DNA of 64,000 nucleotides from Lichenicola sp964247755. GTDB taxonomy: Bacteria > Pseudomonadota > Alphaproteobacteria > Acetobacterales > Acetobacteraceae. Position numbers and translations under genes: made by a program. The stretch spans positions 14,827-78,826 of the forward strand of contig CAXTVX010000009.1 in NCBI GenBank assembly GCA_964247755.1, read 5' to 3'. Under the pieces are notes generated by a model. It was not told where the DNA came from. It saw nothing but the letters and a program-made list of their open reading frames with translations, and made no database searches. Below, piece by piece: positions 18,173 through 27,151 of the stretch (its first letter is position 1; every line of letters starts with the position of its first letter).

Positions 18173-19272
18173 TAGTCGCGTGGTGGCGCCTGCGTGAACA
18201 GGGCGTCGGCGAGCCCGGCGATGTGGCCGGACCAGGCAAGCCGGTCGCGCCAGCGGGCCGGGATGCCGCCCGCCCCGTACAGCGCGCCGGCGAGCTGGCC
18301 GGCGGTCGCGGCCACGCTGTCGGCGTCGTCGCCCAGGTTGGCGGCCAGCAGTACCGCGTCCTCGAAGCTGTCGGTGTGCCACACCGACCAGAGTGCCGCT
18401 TCCAGGGTGTCGATCACGTAGCCCGAGGAACGGATCTGCTCGCGTGACTTGTCCTTGTACTCGCCTGCGTTGATCAGGAGGTTGCGTGCCGACAGCGACA
18501 AGACCTTCGGCGCTAGGCAGTCCCCCTTGCTCGCCCCGCTCAGCGCGTGGTGCAGCAGCACGGCGAACAGTTGGCAGGCGTTCTTCGCATCCGCCGCATT
18601 GTGCGTGACGCTAGACTGGGACGCAGCCTGCCCCCAACTGCGTCGCAGCGCGTGGCGGTTGTGGATCGCGACCGGCGCCAGGCGGATCAGCGAACCGTTG
18701 CCGGCGGTGTCGGGTGCGGTATTGCCGATGAAGCGGCCGTCGCGCAGCCAGGCTTCCAGGGCGGTGCGGGTGGCGCCGCCGATGTCGAAGCACCGGCCGT
18801 TCATGCTGTTCTCGCCGTCGCGGTACCAGCGCGTCAGGCGCCTGGCGAAGTCGGGCAGGTCGAGCCGACGCTCGGCAGCCAGGCTGTCGGCGAGGCAGAG
18901 CGCCATGCTGGTGTCGTCGGTCCATTCGCCCGGCAGCAGGCCGAACGGGCCGCCGCCGACCATGTCGTCGACATGGGCCTGGTCGCGGGGCCGGAACTCC
19001 AGCGTGGTGCCGACCGCGTCGCCCACCGCCAGCCCCAGCAGCGCGCCGACCGCGCGGTCGCACCTGTCCGCCTCGGTCGCATCGGGGTAAACCGGTTCGT
19101 CAAGCCAGTGCGGCACCGCCGGCTGGTCGGCTGCGTCCTTTGGCTCCGGAAGCGGCACGCCCGCTTCGCTTGCCCATCGCCGCCGGATCCCATCTGGAAG
19201 CGGTGGAGACAGATGACGGTAGCGGATTACATAAGGAAAAAGCTGCGTATCAGTGGCATGGAGGTCGATCAC
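18172..19272 (-). CDS. ADP-ribosylglycohydrolase (DraG/ARH family), probable immunity protein
   Basis: Hydrolyses ADP-ribose from arginine in the known family. 366 residues. The DraG/ARH core starts near residue 72 (DRAVGALLGLAVGDAVG) and shows both Mg-binding signatures: EWTDDTSMAL (116-125) and LGDDADSVAA (313-322). The catalytic acidic residues are therefore intact. The first 70 residues are an extension absent from minimal DraG proteins; in Tri1, the immunity to the Tre1 toxin, such an extension plugs the toxin active site. The start is GTG 19272, overlapping the stop of the upstream ADP-ribosyltransferase (GTGA), so the two are translationally coupled. A role as antidote or immunity is inferred from this pairing. 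Confidence 0.9.
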   Translation of the reverse strand: MIDLHATDTQLFPYVIRYRHLSPPLPDGIRRRWASEAGVPLPEPKDAADQPAVPHWLDEPVYPDATEADRCDRAVGALLGLAVGDAVGTTLEFRPRDQAHVDDMVGGGPFGLLPGEWTDDTSMALCLADSLAAERRLDLPDFARRLTRWYRDGENSMNGRCFDIGGATRTALEAWLRDGRFIGNTAPDTAGNGSLIRLAPVAIHNRHALRRSWGQAASQSSVTHNAADAKNACQLFAVLLHHALSGASKGDCLAPKVLSLSARNLLINAGEYKDKSREQIRSSGYVIDTLEAALWSVWHTDSFEDAVLLAANLGDDADSVAATAGQLAGALYGAGGIPARWRDRLAWSGHIAGLADALFTQAPPRD

Positions 19273-20810
19273 TGGGGAGCCTCCTGAAGGTGCAGGAATG
19301 TCGAGCCGTCGGGATTATCCACGCGGTTGAGAACCGTGAACGGGGTGTTCGGCTTGAACAGGATCTCGCTTTCCGAAAAGTCGGAGAAGGGAGCGATGTT
19401 GCGCCCGCTCACGCCGTCCACCTGCATGTTGACCGAGCCATCAAGCGCCTTGGTCGGATCAAGAGCGGTGCTGAAGAAACCCGGATCGGCAACGGTCTGT
19501 CCGACTTGATACTGCGACAGCACGTCGGGAGGAAGGTCGACGCCGCGATAGGTGGTGGCCCCGGTTGCAGGCAAGGTGTCCAGGCCGGAGGTGGCCTGGT
19601 CGGCGAAGCCCTGCAGCTCGGGCGTCATCGTGGTCTGCCCACGCAGAGCCGGGTTGATCATCATGTAGCCCTCGTCCGTGGTATAACCGTGGATCGCCCC
19701 GATCTGGTCGTCGGTCAGGTCCTCGGCGCCTGAGACCGGCGTTTCAGCAAGGTTGCTCTTGCCTTTGGCGATCCAGCGGGCCGCATTGTCGTCCCCCACC
19801 GCCTGGGACAGCGGCATGGCCGGAGCGGGCGGAACGTCGGCCGGAGGAGGCGGCGGCGGCGGCGGCGGCGGCGGGTTGGGCATGGCAACGCCTCGACCAA
19901 CGCCACTGCCACGGTTGGAATTCACCGTTTCGGCTGCAGGCGAGGCGTCGGCTGCACCGCCGCTCGCGGTTCCGCCACCGCTCGTGTTGCGCTTGGCCAT
20001 GCGAAGCACGACAGCCGACAGGAAATCGATGCCGAGAGTGGTGATGGCTGCGGCACCCTTGGTGGCGGCCCGGTCAAGCGTTGCCGCGTCGGTGGCGCCG
20101 GCAGCCTGGCGGGCGGCCTCGGCCAGATGCACCAGCGCAACCAAGCCGCTCCAGCCGGCGGCCGCATAGGCCAGGGCGAGAAAGGCGGCATCGGCCACCT
20201 CCCCGACGCCGACCGCCTGCAGCCCGGCAAGCAGGACCAATCCCGTGACCATCAACGCCAGGTTCGCCGGGTCGAGCAGGCTTCGCACCTGGCGGGCAAG
20301 CTCCGGGCCGAGAAGCGGCAGGATGCGGTGGATCCATTCTTCCAGCCGCCTGGAGGTCGACCAGCCGGTCAGATCGAGCGGAGGAGGCGACGCGGGCCGG
20401 AACGCCGCAGGACCGCCTGCATGCGGAACGGGGTTCGGCATTACGCAGAAAATCATTGCCGGCTGGGCAACCAGCCGCTTCTGTACGGTCTGCGGCGGTC
20501 CGATCGCCACGGCGCCAAGGCGGCCGTTGCGCAGGGCATCGAGCAGGGCGTCACCAATCGCGGCGTCCGTGCGCGGACCGATGCTGCCGGGGATCGCAGC
20601 GGCGACCAGATATGCCCGCAGGAGGCCGATCTGCGTGGCATCGCGGCGGATGAAGTCAAGCGCCAGGCGGCCGGAGCGATCGGCAGCAGTGTTGGTGCGA
20701 CCGGTCAGCACGAGAACCAGACGGACGGCACCAAGCGCATGCATGGGGCCGATCAACAGGGTGAGCATCGGCGTGCGCAGCGTGAGAACCTGGCTCGGCG
20801 GCAGACGCAT
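19269..20810 (-). CDS. Arginine-type mono-ADP-ribosyltransferase toxin with polymorphic-toxin N-terminal domain
   Basis: 513 residues. The C-terminal 110 residues carry the R-S-E ADP-ribosyltransferase motifs: TYRGVDLP (Arg422), FFSTA (Ser447), and the ExE turn SESEILF (Glu480, Glu482), which marks arginine-modifying enzymes. The N-terminal part (about 150-275) is a hydrophobic helical region (DPANLALMVTGLVLLAGL, VGVGEVADAAFLALAY) resembling the DUF6861-type domain of Tre1-like polymorphic toxins. A poly-Pro linker (11 Pro in a row, near residue 325) joins the halves. The immunity-like hydrolase overlaps its stop. No signal peptide. Start ATG 20810; Met at 20768 is an alternative. Base composition looks slightly less GC-skewed than the neighbours, by eye only. 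Confidence 0.85.
   Translation of the reverse strand: MRLPPSQVLTLRTPMLTLLIGPMHALGAVRLVLVLTGRTNTAADRSGRLALDFIRRDATQIGLLRAYLVAAAIPGSIGPRTDAAIGDALLDALRNGRLGAVAIGPPQTVQKRLVAQPAMIFCVMPNPVPHAGGPAAFRPASPPPLDLTGWSTSRRLEEWIHRILPLLGPELARQVRSLLDPANLALMVTGLVLLAGLQAVGVGEVADAAFLALAYAAAGWSGLVALVHLAEAARQAAGATDAATLDRAATKGAAAITTLGIDFLSAVVLRMAKRNTSGGGTASGGAADASPAAETVNSNRGSGVGRGVAMPNPPPPPPPPPPPADVPPAPAMPLSQAVGDDNAARWIAKGKSNLAETPVSGAEDLTDDQIGAIHGYTTDEGYMMINPALRGQTTMTPELQGFADQATSGLDTLPATGATTYRGVDLPPDVLSQYQVGQTVADPGFFSTALDPTKALDGSVNMQVDGVSGRNIAPFSDFSESEILFKPNTPFTVLNRVDNPDGSTFLHLQEAPQ
19849..19873. repeat. (GGC)n trinucleotide run encoding the poly-Pro linker
   Basis: About eight consecutive GGC units on the plus strand inside the ADP-ribosyltransferase gene; on the coding strand they read as CCG/CCN proline codons. 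Such runs are slippage-prone and could vary in length in frame. Confidence 0.85.
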
Positions 20811-21216
20811 GGGCTGGTCCTGGTCGGTCGGTGCGAAGCCTGTGCGAGGGGAATGCGTCGGTCAATGACGCGGCACAGCCGGAACCGGATGTCTCGGAAT
20901 GATCGCGGAGGACGCGCCGCTTACCGTCCGCCCCTGTCGCCTCGGCCGGCGGTGCGTCGTCTGGCCGCGACAGCTCCCGCATCGCTTCGAGGTTCTACGC
21001 CGCTTGCATGTCGGCGCTCGAAGCCATTGTCGGCGAGCATGATCAGGCTGTGGACCTGATCCCGTACCCTCGCCACCTGCGCATCGCTCCTCGGCCTCCG
21101 GACCGAAACTCGTCAAGACCACCGGGACGACCTATCATACAGCTCCGGAATGACCTAGCATCGGGCCGGCGCTGCCAAGAGCGTCGACCACAAGAACAAG
21201 AAGCCGGAGGACACAC
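20811..21216. other. Divergent intergenic region between toxin operon and sugar ABC operon
   Basis: 406 bp with no supported gene. It must hold the promoters for the minus-strand ADP-ribosyltransferase operon and the plus-strand ABC transporter. The only clear element is the GGAGGA ribosome-binding site just before ATG 21217. I see no convincing -35/-10 pair or operator palindrome. Confidence 0.6.
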
Positions 21217-22170
21217 ATGCGTCGCCTGATTCAGGCCGCCCTCGTGGGCGCGGCCACCCTGTCCCTGCTCGGCGCGCCGGCGGGCGCGCAGCAGAAGAAG
21301 TCCCTCGCCCTGATCACCAACGTGTCGGCCGACTTCTGGACCGTCGCCCGCGCCGGCGTCATGAAGGCGCAGGGCGAGCATCCCGACTTCGCCATGCAGG
21401 TCATCGTCACCGGCCAGGCGACCGCAGCCGAGCAGCGTCGCGAGCTCGACGACCTGCTCGCGTCAGGCATCGCCGGCATCTCCATCTCCGCCATCGACCC
21501 CAAGAACTCCACCGAGGAGTTCAACAAGGTCGCCAGCCACGCCGTCCTGTTCACCACCGACAGCGACGCCCCAAACTCCAGCCGCGTGCTGTACATCGGC
21601 ACCGACAACAAGGCGGCCGGCCTGCAGGCCGCCAGCGAGATCAGGAAGGCGCTGCCCCAGGGCGGCAAGATGATGGCCTTCGTCGGCACCATGGATGCCG
21701 ACAACGCACGCGAGCGGGTCGAGGGGATCAGGCAGGGGCTGCAGGGCTCCAACGTCCAGATCGTCGACATCCGCACCGATGGCGGCGACTTCGCCAAGGC
21801 GAAGGCGAACGTCCAGGACGCGCTGGCCAAGGGTGGCCTCGACCTCCTCGTCGGCCTCTACAACTACAACACGCCGCAGATCTATTCTGCGGTGAAGGAT
21901 GCCGGCATGTCCGGCAAGATCAAGGTGGTCGGCTTCGACGAGGACGCCCAGACCCTGCGCGGCGTCGCCGACGGCACGATCCAGTCGACCATCGTGCAGC
22001 AGCCGTTCGAGTTCGGCTACCAGTCCATGACCGACCTGGTGAAGTACATCAACGGCGACAAGTCGTTCATCCCCGCCAACCACCTGATCATCATCCCCAC
22101 CCGCATCATCCAGAAGGACAACGTGCACGACTTCCAGCAGAGCATGCGCCGGATGCTGAGCGCCAAGTAA
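21217..22170 (+). CDS. Sugar ABC transporter periplasmic binding protein (RbsB type)
   Basis: 317 residues with signal peptide (LGAPAGAQQ, cleavage near residue 24). Peripla_BP_4 pattern: SLALITNVSADFWTVARAGV, AGISISAIDP, and in the second lobe VVGFDEDAQTLRGVADGTIQSTIVQQPFE (shown here in parts). Binds a monosaccharide or polyol and delivers it to the permease. First gene of a three-gene operon with ATPase (10 bp gap) and permease. No catabolic gene or regulator adjoins, so the sugar cannot be named. GGAGGA precedes ATG. Confidence 0.9.
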   Translation: MRRLIQAALVGAATLSLLGAPAGAQQKKSLALITNVSADFWTVARAGVMKAQGEHPDFAMQVIVTGQATAAEQRRELDDLLASGIAGISISAIDPKNSTEEFNKVASHAVLFTTDSDAPNSSRVLYIGTDNKAAGLQAASEIRKALPQGGKMMAFVGTMDADNARERVEGIRQGLQGSNVQIVDIRTDGGDFAKAKANVQDALAKGGLDLLVGLYNYNTPQIYSAVKDAGMSGKIKVVGFDEDAQTLRGVADGTIQSTIVQQPFEFGYQSMTDLVKYINGDKSFIPANHLIIIPTRIIQKDNVHDFQQSMRRMLSAK

Positions 22171-22180
22171 GCCAAAGGGG

Positions 22181-23704
22181 ATGTCTCCTTCGCCGCTGCT
22201 GTCCCTGGTCGGGATCAGCAAGTCCTATGCCGGCGTGAGAGCCCTCGAGGAGGTCAGCCTTTCGGTCGACGCCGGCACCGTCCTGGGCCTCATCGGCGAG
22301 AACGGCGCCGGCAAGTCGACGCTGATGAAGGTCCTGGGCGGCGTGGTGCAGCCGAGTGCCGGCAGCATCATCGTCGATGGCGTCGCCCACGACACCATGA
22401 CGGTGGCGAGCGCCGCCCGCGCCGGCATCGCCTTCGTGCACCAGGAACTGACCGTCCTCGACAACCTCGACGTCGCCGCCAACATCTTCCTCGGCCGCGA
22501 GGCAGTCGCAGGCGGTCCGCTCCGGCTGGTCCGCAACAAGCACATGCACGACCAGGCGCGTCCGCTGCTCCAGCGTCTCGGCGCCGATTTCGGGCCCGAG
22601 ACCAGCGTGTCGCGGCTGCTCATCGCCCAGCGGCAGCTGGTCGAGATCGCCAGGGCGCTGTCGGTCGACGCCCGCGTCATCATCATGGACGAACCCACCT
22701 CCAGCCTGACCCTGCAGGAGACCGACCGCCTGCTGCGGGTCATCGCCGAGCTGCGCGCGTCCGGCGTGTCGGTGATCTACATCAGCCACCGCCTGCACGA
22801 GGTAAAGCAGTGCGCCGACCGCGTGGTCTGCCTGCGCGACGGCCGCGTCGCCGGCGAGCTGGGGCACGACGAGATCGAGCACCACGCGATGATCCGGCTC
22901 ATGATCGGCCGCGAGCTCCGCTCCCTCTACACCCCGCCGCGCGCGCCGCCCGGGGGCGAGCTGTGCGTCGTCGACCGCCTCGTCACCACCGCCTTTCCCG
23001 ACCGCCACGTATCGCTGGACGTCCGGCGCGGCGAGATCCTCGGCCTCGCCGGCCTGGTCGGCTCCGGCCGCACCTCGCTGGCCCGCGCCCTGTTCGGGGT
23101 CGACCCGATCCTGGGGGGCGAGGTCCGCCTGGCCGGCGAGCGGGTCACCGTCCGGTCTCCGCGGCAGGCCATCGGGCAGGGGATCTATCTCGTGCCCGAG
23201 GACCGCAAGCGCGAGGGCCTCGTGCTCGACATGCCGTTGTCGGAGAACATCTCGCTCGCCAGCCTGCGCCGCTACGCCCGCTTCAACCTCGTCGACCGCG
23301 ACGCCGAGACGGTCACCGCCCGCGCCCAGCAGGTCTCGCTCAGGATCAAGACCCCCGACGTTTCCGTGCATGCCGCGACCCTGTCGGGCGGCAACCAGCA
23401 GAAGGTGGTGCTCGCCAAGTGGCTCTCGATGGCGCCGCGCCTGATCATCTTCGACGAGCCCACGCGCGGCATCGACGTCGGCGCCAAGGGCGAGATCTAC
23501 GCGCTGATGCGCGCACTCGCCGACGACGGCGTCGCCATCGTCATGATCTCGAGCGACATGGAGGAGGTGATCGGCGTGTCCGACCGCGTCGCCGTCATGT
23601 ACGAGGGCGAGATCAGCGGCGTGCTCGACCGTGCCGACTTCTCCGAGATCAACGTCCTGCGTCTCGCCATCGGCCAGCCGGCCGAGCACCTGGAGTCCGT
23701 GTGA
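22181..23704 (+). CDS. Sugar ABC transporter ATP-binding protein (RbsA/MglA type)
   Basis: 507 residues with two nucleotide-binding domains. The first has GENGAGKSTLMK, and LLIAQRQLVEIARAL with IIMDEPTSSL; the second has the degenerate Walker A region LAGLVGSGRTSLARAL and an intact LSGGNQQKVVLAKWL with IIFDEPTRGIDVGAKGE. This is the duplicated fold of the CUT2 family. Stop overlaps the permease start (TGATG, 23702-23706). Confidence 0.93.
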   Translation: MSPSPLLSLVGISKSYAGVRALEEVSLSVDAGTVLGLIGENGAGKSTLMKVLGGVVQPSAGSIIVDGVAHDTMTVASAARAGIAFVHQELTVLDNLDVAANIFLGREAVAGGPLRLVRNKHMHDQARPLLQRLGADFGPETSVSRLLIAQRQLVEIARALSVDARVIIMDEPTSSLTLQETDRLLRVIAELRASGVSVIYISHRLHEVKQCADRVVCLRDGRVAGELGHDEIEHHAMIRLMIGRELRSLYTPPRAPPGGELCVVDRLVTTAFPDRHVSLDVRRGEILGLAGLVGSGRTSLARALFGVDPILGGEVRLAGERVTVRSPRQAIGQGIYLVPEDRKREGLVLDMPLSENISLASLRRYARFNLVDRDAETVTARAQQVSLRIKTPDVSVHAATLSGGNQQKVVLAKWLSMAPRLIIFDEPTRGIDVGAKGEIYALMRALADDGVAIVMISSDMEEVIGVSDRVAVMYEGEISGVLDRADFSEINVLRLAIGQPAEHLESV

Positions 23705-24711
23705 TGGCCCGAAAGGATTGGGGGCTCCTGCTCCTCCTGATCGTGGTGGGGATCATCACCGCGATCCTCAACCCGCGCTTCCTGTCGGCGGTCAACCTGC
23801 TCGACATGGCCAACCTGATCGGCCTGTTCGGCATCTTCTCGATCGGCGAGGGCCTGGTGGTCATTACCGGGGGCATCGACCTGTCCGTCGGCTCGATGTT
23901 CTCCCTGCTCGGCGTCGTGTTCATCGACCTGCTGGTCAACCGCGGCGTGCCCTGGCCGCTGGCCATCCTCGCCATCGTGGTGGGCGGCATCGTGCTCGGC
24001 GCGCTGCAGGGCCTGCTGGTGACCAAGGCGAAGCTGCAGCCCTTCGTCGTGACCCTGTGCGGCCTGCTGATCTACCGGGGTGCCGCGCGCTACTACACCA
24101 CCGACGCCACCATGGGGTTCGGCTACACCGACGACTTCGACTGGCTGGGCTGGCTGGCCTCGGGCCGAAGCTGGGGCATCCCGCACCCGTTCATCCTGCT
24201 GATCCTGGTCGCGGTCGTCATGGGCGTGCTGCTGCACCGCTCCGTGTTCGGCCGCTACCTGTTCGCGATCGGCCGCAACGAGGAGGCCGCGCGCTTCTCA
24301 GGCATACGCACGGGTGCGATCGTCACCGGCGCCTACATCATCAGTGGCGGCCTGGCCGGCCTCGCCACCATCTGCCTGGTGTTCTACACCGACTCCGTCT
24401 CGCCCTCGTCGTTCGGCAACTTCTACGAGCTCTACGCCATCGCCGCCGCCGTGCTCGGCGGCTGCAGCCTGCGCGGCGGCGAGGGCTCGATCATCGGCAT
24501 CGTGCTGGGCACCGCCCTGCTCCAGGTGCTGCAGAACCTGGTCAACATCCTGGGCATCCCGAGCTCGCTCAACTTCGCGGTCATGGGCACCGTGATCCTG
24601 ATCGGCGTCCTCGCCGACCAGCCCGTCGTCCGGCGCGCGATCCCGTCGATCCGCTCGCTCCGGTCGCGCGGCGCGGGCTCGACGCCGAACCAGACCCGGG
24701 TGGCGCCCTGA
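23704..24711 (+). CDS. Sugar ABC transporter permease (RbsC type)
   Basis: 335 residues, about ten hydrophobic segments. CUT2 permease motifs: IDLSVGSMFSLLGV, GLLVTKAKLQPFVVTLCGLLIYRG, and the coupling region GRNEEAARFSGI; C-terminal AVLGGCSLRGGEGSIIG. ATG 23704 overlaps the ATPase stop by one base. Ends 3 bp from the convergent NodT gene. Confidence 0.92.
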   Translation: MARKDWGLLLLLIVVGIITAILNPRFLSAVNLLDMANLIGLFGIFSIGEGLVVITGGIDLSVGSMFSLLGVVFIDLLVNRGVPWPLAILAIVVGGIVLGALQGLLVTKAKLQPFVVTLCGLLIYRGAARYYTTDATMGFGYTDDFDWLGWLASGRSWGIPHPFILLILVAVVMGVLLHRSVFGRYLFAIGRNEEAARFSGIRTGAIVTGAYIISGGLAGLATICLVFYTDSVSPSSFGNFYELYAIAAAVLGGCSLRGGEGSIIGIVLGTALLQVLQNLVNILGIPSSLNFAVMGTVILIGVLADQPVVRRAIPSIRSLRSRGAGSTPNQTRVAP

Positions 24712-24714
24712 CCT

Positions 24715-26232
24715 TCAGCGACCCGCGGCACCCGCCACCGCCGCCATGCGGCGCTGCTCGGCCGCGTCCACCGGCAGGGTGGTGTCGGTCAGCGCTACCC
24801 CCTGCCAGCCGGCGCCGAGGGCGGTGAACAGCCCGATCGCGTCGTCGAGCCGAGACAGCTCGCCCAACGCCTCGAGGTTCTGCGCAGCGTAGGTCGCCCG
24901 CTCGCTGGTCAGCACGTCGAGGAAGCCGCTCAGCCCGGCCCCGTACAGCCGGCGCGCCCGGTCCAGCGCCAGCGCGTCGTCCGCCGCCGCACGACGCAGG
25001 GTTTCGGTGCGGTCCTCGTCGTTGCGATAGGCCACCAGCCGGTCCTCGACCTCGCGGAAGCCCCCCAGCACCGCCTGCTCGTAGCCGAGCCGGGCCGCTT
25101 CCGCATCGGCGCGCGCCTCGCGCACCTGTGCCGACAGGCTGCCGCCGTGCCACACCGGGACGCTCGCCTCGATCAGCAGCGACCAGGCCAGGCTGCTTGC
25201 GGTGAACAGCTCGTGGATCATGCTGGCCTGCGGCGTGAACGACAGCGGCAGGGTGAAGCTGGGGTAGAGCTGCGCCACCGCGACGCCGATCCGTGCCGTG
25301 GCCTGCGCATACTGCCGCTCCGCCTGGCGGATGTCCGGCCGGTTGGCGATCACCATCGAGGGCAGCGTCACCGGCAACGGCGGGATGTCGGGAAGCGGCG
25401 CCGGCTCGGTCAGCCGTGCCTCCAGCGCGCCCGGCATCTGCCCGCACAGCACCGCGATGGCGTGCGCGAGCTGGGCGATCTGGGTCTGCAGCGGCGGCCG
25501 CGTCGCCTGCTCGGTTTCCAGCTCCGCCTGCGCCTGCGCCACCTGCAGCGTGGTGCCGAGCCCCTGGGTGTAGACCTTGCGGCTCAGCTGGAGCCCTTCC
25601 GCCGCCGCCCGGACGTTGCGGTCGGCGATCTGCAGCTGCAGCTGGGCTGCGCGCAGGGTCACGTAGTCGCCGGCGAGCTCGGACAGGATCGTCAGCAGCA
25701 GGCCGCGCCGCTGCTCGATCCCGGCCTCCAGCGCCGCCTGCTGCGCTTCCACCGAATGGCGCAGCCGGCCGAACACGTCGAGCTGCCAGGACACGGTGCC
25801 GCCGTACTGCCAGAACCGGTTGTCTGAGTTGATGCCGGGTAGCGGCGGGTATTCCAGCGTGGTGCTGAAGCGCTGGATCCCGGCGGCCGGCGTCAGGTCG
25901 ATCTGCGGGTAGAGCTGCCCCCTGATCTGGTCGCGCAGCGCGCGCGCCGCCAGCAGGCGCTGCCCGGCCATCGCCAGCTGCCGGTTGCCCGCAATCGCCT
26001 GCGCGACCAGCGCGTCCAGCAGCGGGTCGTGGAAGGCCGCCCACCAGTCGCGCATCTGCGCCTCGGTGCGGGCGGTCTCGTCCGGGCTCGCGGCGTGCTC
26101 GGTCCAGTTCGCCGGCACCCCGGCCATGCGCGGCGGGCCGTAGCGCGGGCCGACCATGCATCCCTGCAGCAGCAGGAGGGCCGACAGCCAGGCCGCATGC
26201 CGTGGCCGCCCCCCGGCCGGGGCCATCCTCAT
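24715..26232 (-). CDS. NodT-family outer-membrane efflux lipoprotein
   Basis: 505 residues. Signal sequence with lipobox LLLQGC (Cys near residue 25) and then MVGPRYGPP. TolC-type halves with VFGRLRHSVEAQQAALEA and WHGGSLSAQVREARADAEA; mid-motif VIANRPDIRQAERQYA. Last gene of the minus-strand efflux operon, starting 7 bp after the HlyD gene. It would complete the FUSC/DUF1656/HlyD system with an outer-membrane channel. Confidence 0.92.
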   Translation of the reverse strand: MRMAPAGGRPRHAAWLSALLLLQGCMVGPRYGPPRMAGVPANWTEHAASPDETARTEAQMRDWWAAFHDPLLDALVAQAIAGNRQLAMAGQRLLAARALRDQIRGQLYPQIDLTPAAGIQRFSTTLEYPPLPGINSDNRFWQYGGTVSWQLDVFGRLRHSVEAQQAALEAGIEQRRGLLLTILSELAGDYVTLRAAQLQLQIADRNVRAAAEGLQLSRKVYTQGLGTTLQVAQAQAELETEQATRPPLQTQIAQLAHAIAVLCGQMPGALEARLTEPAPLPDIPPLPVTLPSMVIANRPDIRQAERQYAQATARIGVAVAQLYPSFTLPLSFTPQASMIHELFTASSLAWSLLIEASVPVWHGGSLSAQVREARADAEAARLGYEQAVLGGFREVEDRLVAYRNDEDRTETLRRAAADDALALDRARRLYGAGLSGFLDVLTSERATYAAQNLEALGELSRLDDAIGLFTALGAGWQGVALTDTTLPVDAAEQRRMAAVAGAAGR

Positions 26233-26239
26233 CGACCGG

Positions 26240-27151
26240 TCACAGATGATCCTGCAGCCAGCTCGGCAGCCGCCCCGTGTCGTGCGCCTCCGCTCCCACC
26301 GCCACCGAGCAGGTCATGCCCGCGGCCAGCGTCACGCCCGGCGGCACGTGGTCGATGCCGATCCTGACCGGGATGCGCTGCGCCAGACGCACCCAGGTGA
26401 ACACCGGGTTCACGTCCTGCAGCCCTTCCCGGTCCAGGCCGCCGTTCTGGTCGTTGATGCCGCCGGCGATGCTGTCGACATGGCCGCCAAGGATCGGGGC
26501 GAAGCCCATCAGCTTGATCCGCGCCGGGTCGCCGACATGGATGCGGGCCAGCTTGGTTTCCTCGAAATAGCCGTAGATCCAGAACGAATCCGCGTCGATC
26601 ACCGCCACCCGCGCCTGGCCCGCGGTGGCGTAGTCGCCGACCCGGAGCAGCAGGTTGGTCACCGGGCCGTTCACCGGCGAGTACAGCGTGGCGCGCTGGA
26701 GGTTGAGCCGCGCGGTGTCGAGCTGTGCCTGTGCCGCCTCCACGGCGGCCTGCTGCGTCGCCGCGGTGGAGGCGAACTGTGCCTGTTCCTCCGCCGACAC
26801 GATGCCGGCCAGGCCCTGGCGCCGCTTCACGTCGGACTGGCGCAGCCGCAGCTCCTCGCGGGCACTTTCCAGCCGCGCCTGCGCTTCCGTGATCGACAGC
26901 CGGAACCGGGTCGGGTCGATCACGAACAGCGGGTCGCCCTTGCGCACCACCTGGTTGTCGCGCACCGGCACCGCCACCACGGTTCCCGAGACTTCCGGCG
27001 CGATGTCGACCACGTAGGCCCGCACCCGTCCGTCGCGGGTCCAGGGCGAGACCATGTAGGTGCGCCACAGGCTGCTGCCGAGCACCGACGCGGCCGCCAC
27101 CACCACGAGCGTCAGGACGACACGGACCACTGCGCGCAGGACGATCATCAC
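26240..27151 (-). CDS. HlyD/AaeA-type membrane fusion protein
   Basis: 303 residues. N-terminal membrane helix (VRVVLTLVVVAAASVLGSSL), then adaptor core with WTRDGRVRAYVVDIAPEVSG, a coiled-coil hairpin (about 80-150) and LYSPVNGPVTNLLLRVGDYA. Short adaptors of this form accompany FUSC-family pumps such as AaeAB. GTG start at 27151 followed directly by ATG. The 336 bp upstream (27152-27487) contain no gene I can support; they separate this gene from the orphan at 27488. Confidence 0.9.
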   Translation of the reverse strand: MMIVLRAVVRVVLTLVVVAAASVLGSSLWRTYMVSPWTRDGRVRAYVVDIAPEVSGTVVAVPVRDNQVVRKGDPLFVIDPTRFRLSITEAQARLESAREELRLRQSDVKRRQGLAGIVSAEEQAQFASTAATQQAAVEAAQAQLDTARLNLQRATLYSPVNGPVTNLLLRVGDYATAGQARVAVIDADSFWIYGYFEETKLARIHVGDPARIKLMGFAPILGGHVDSIAGGINDQNGGLDREGLQDVNPVFTWVRLAQRIPVRIGIDHVPPGVTLAAGMTCSVAVGAEAHDTGRLPSWLQDHL

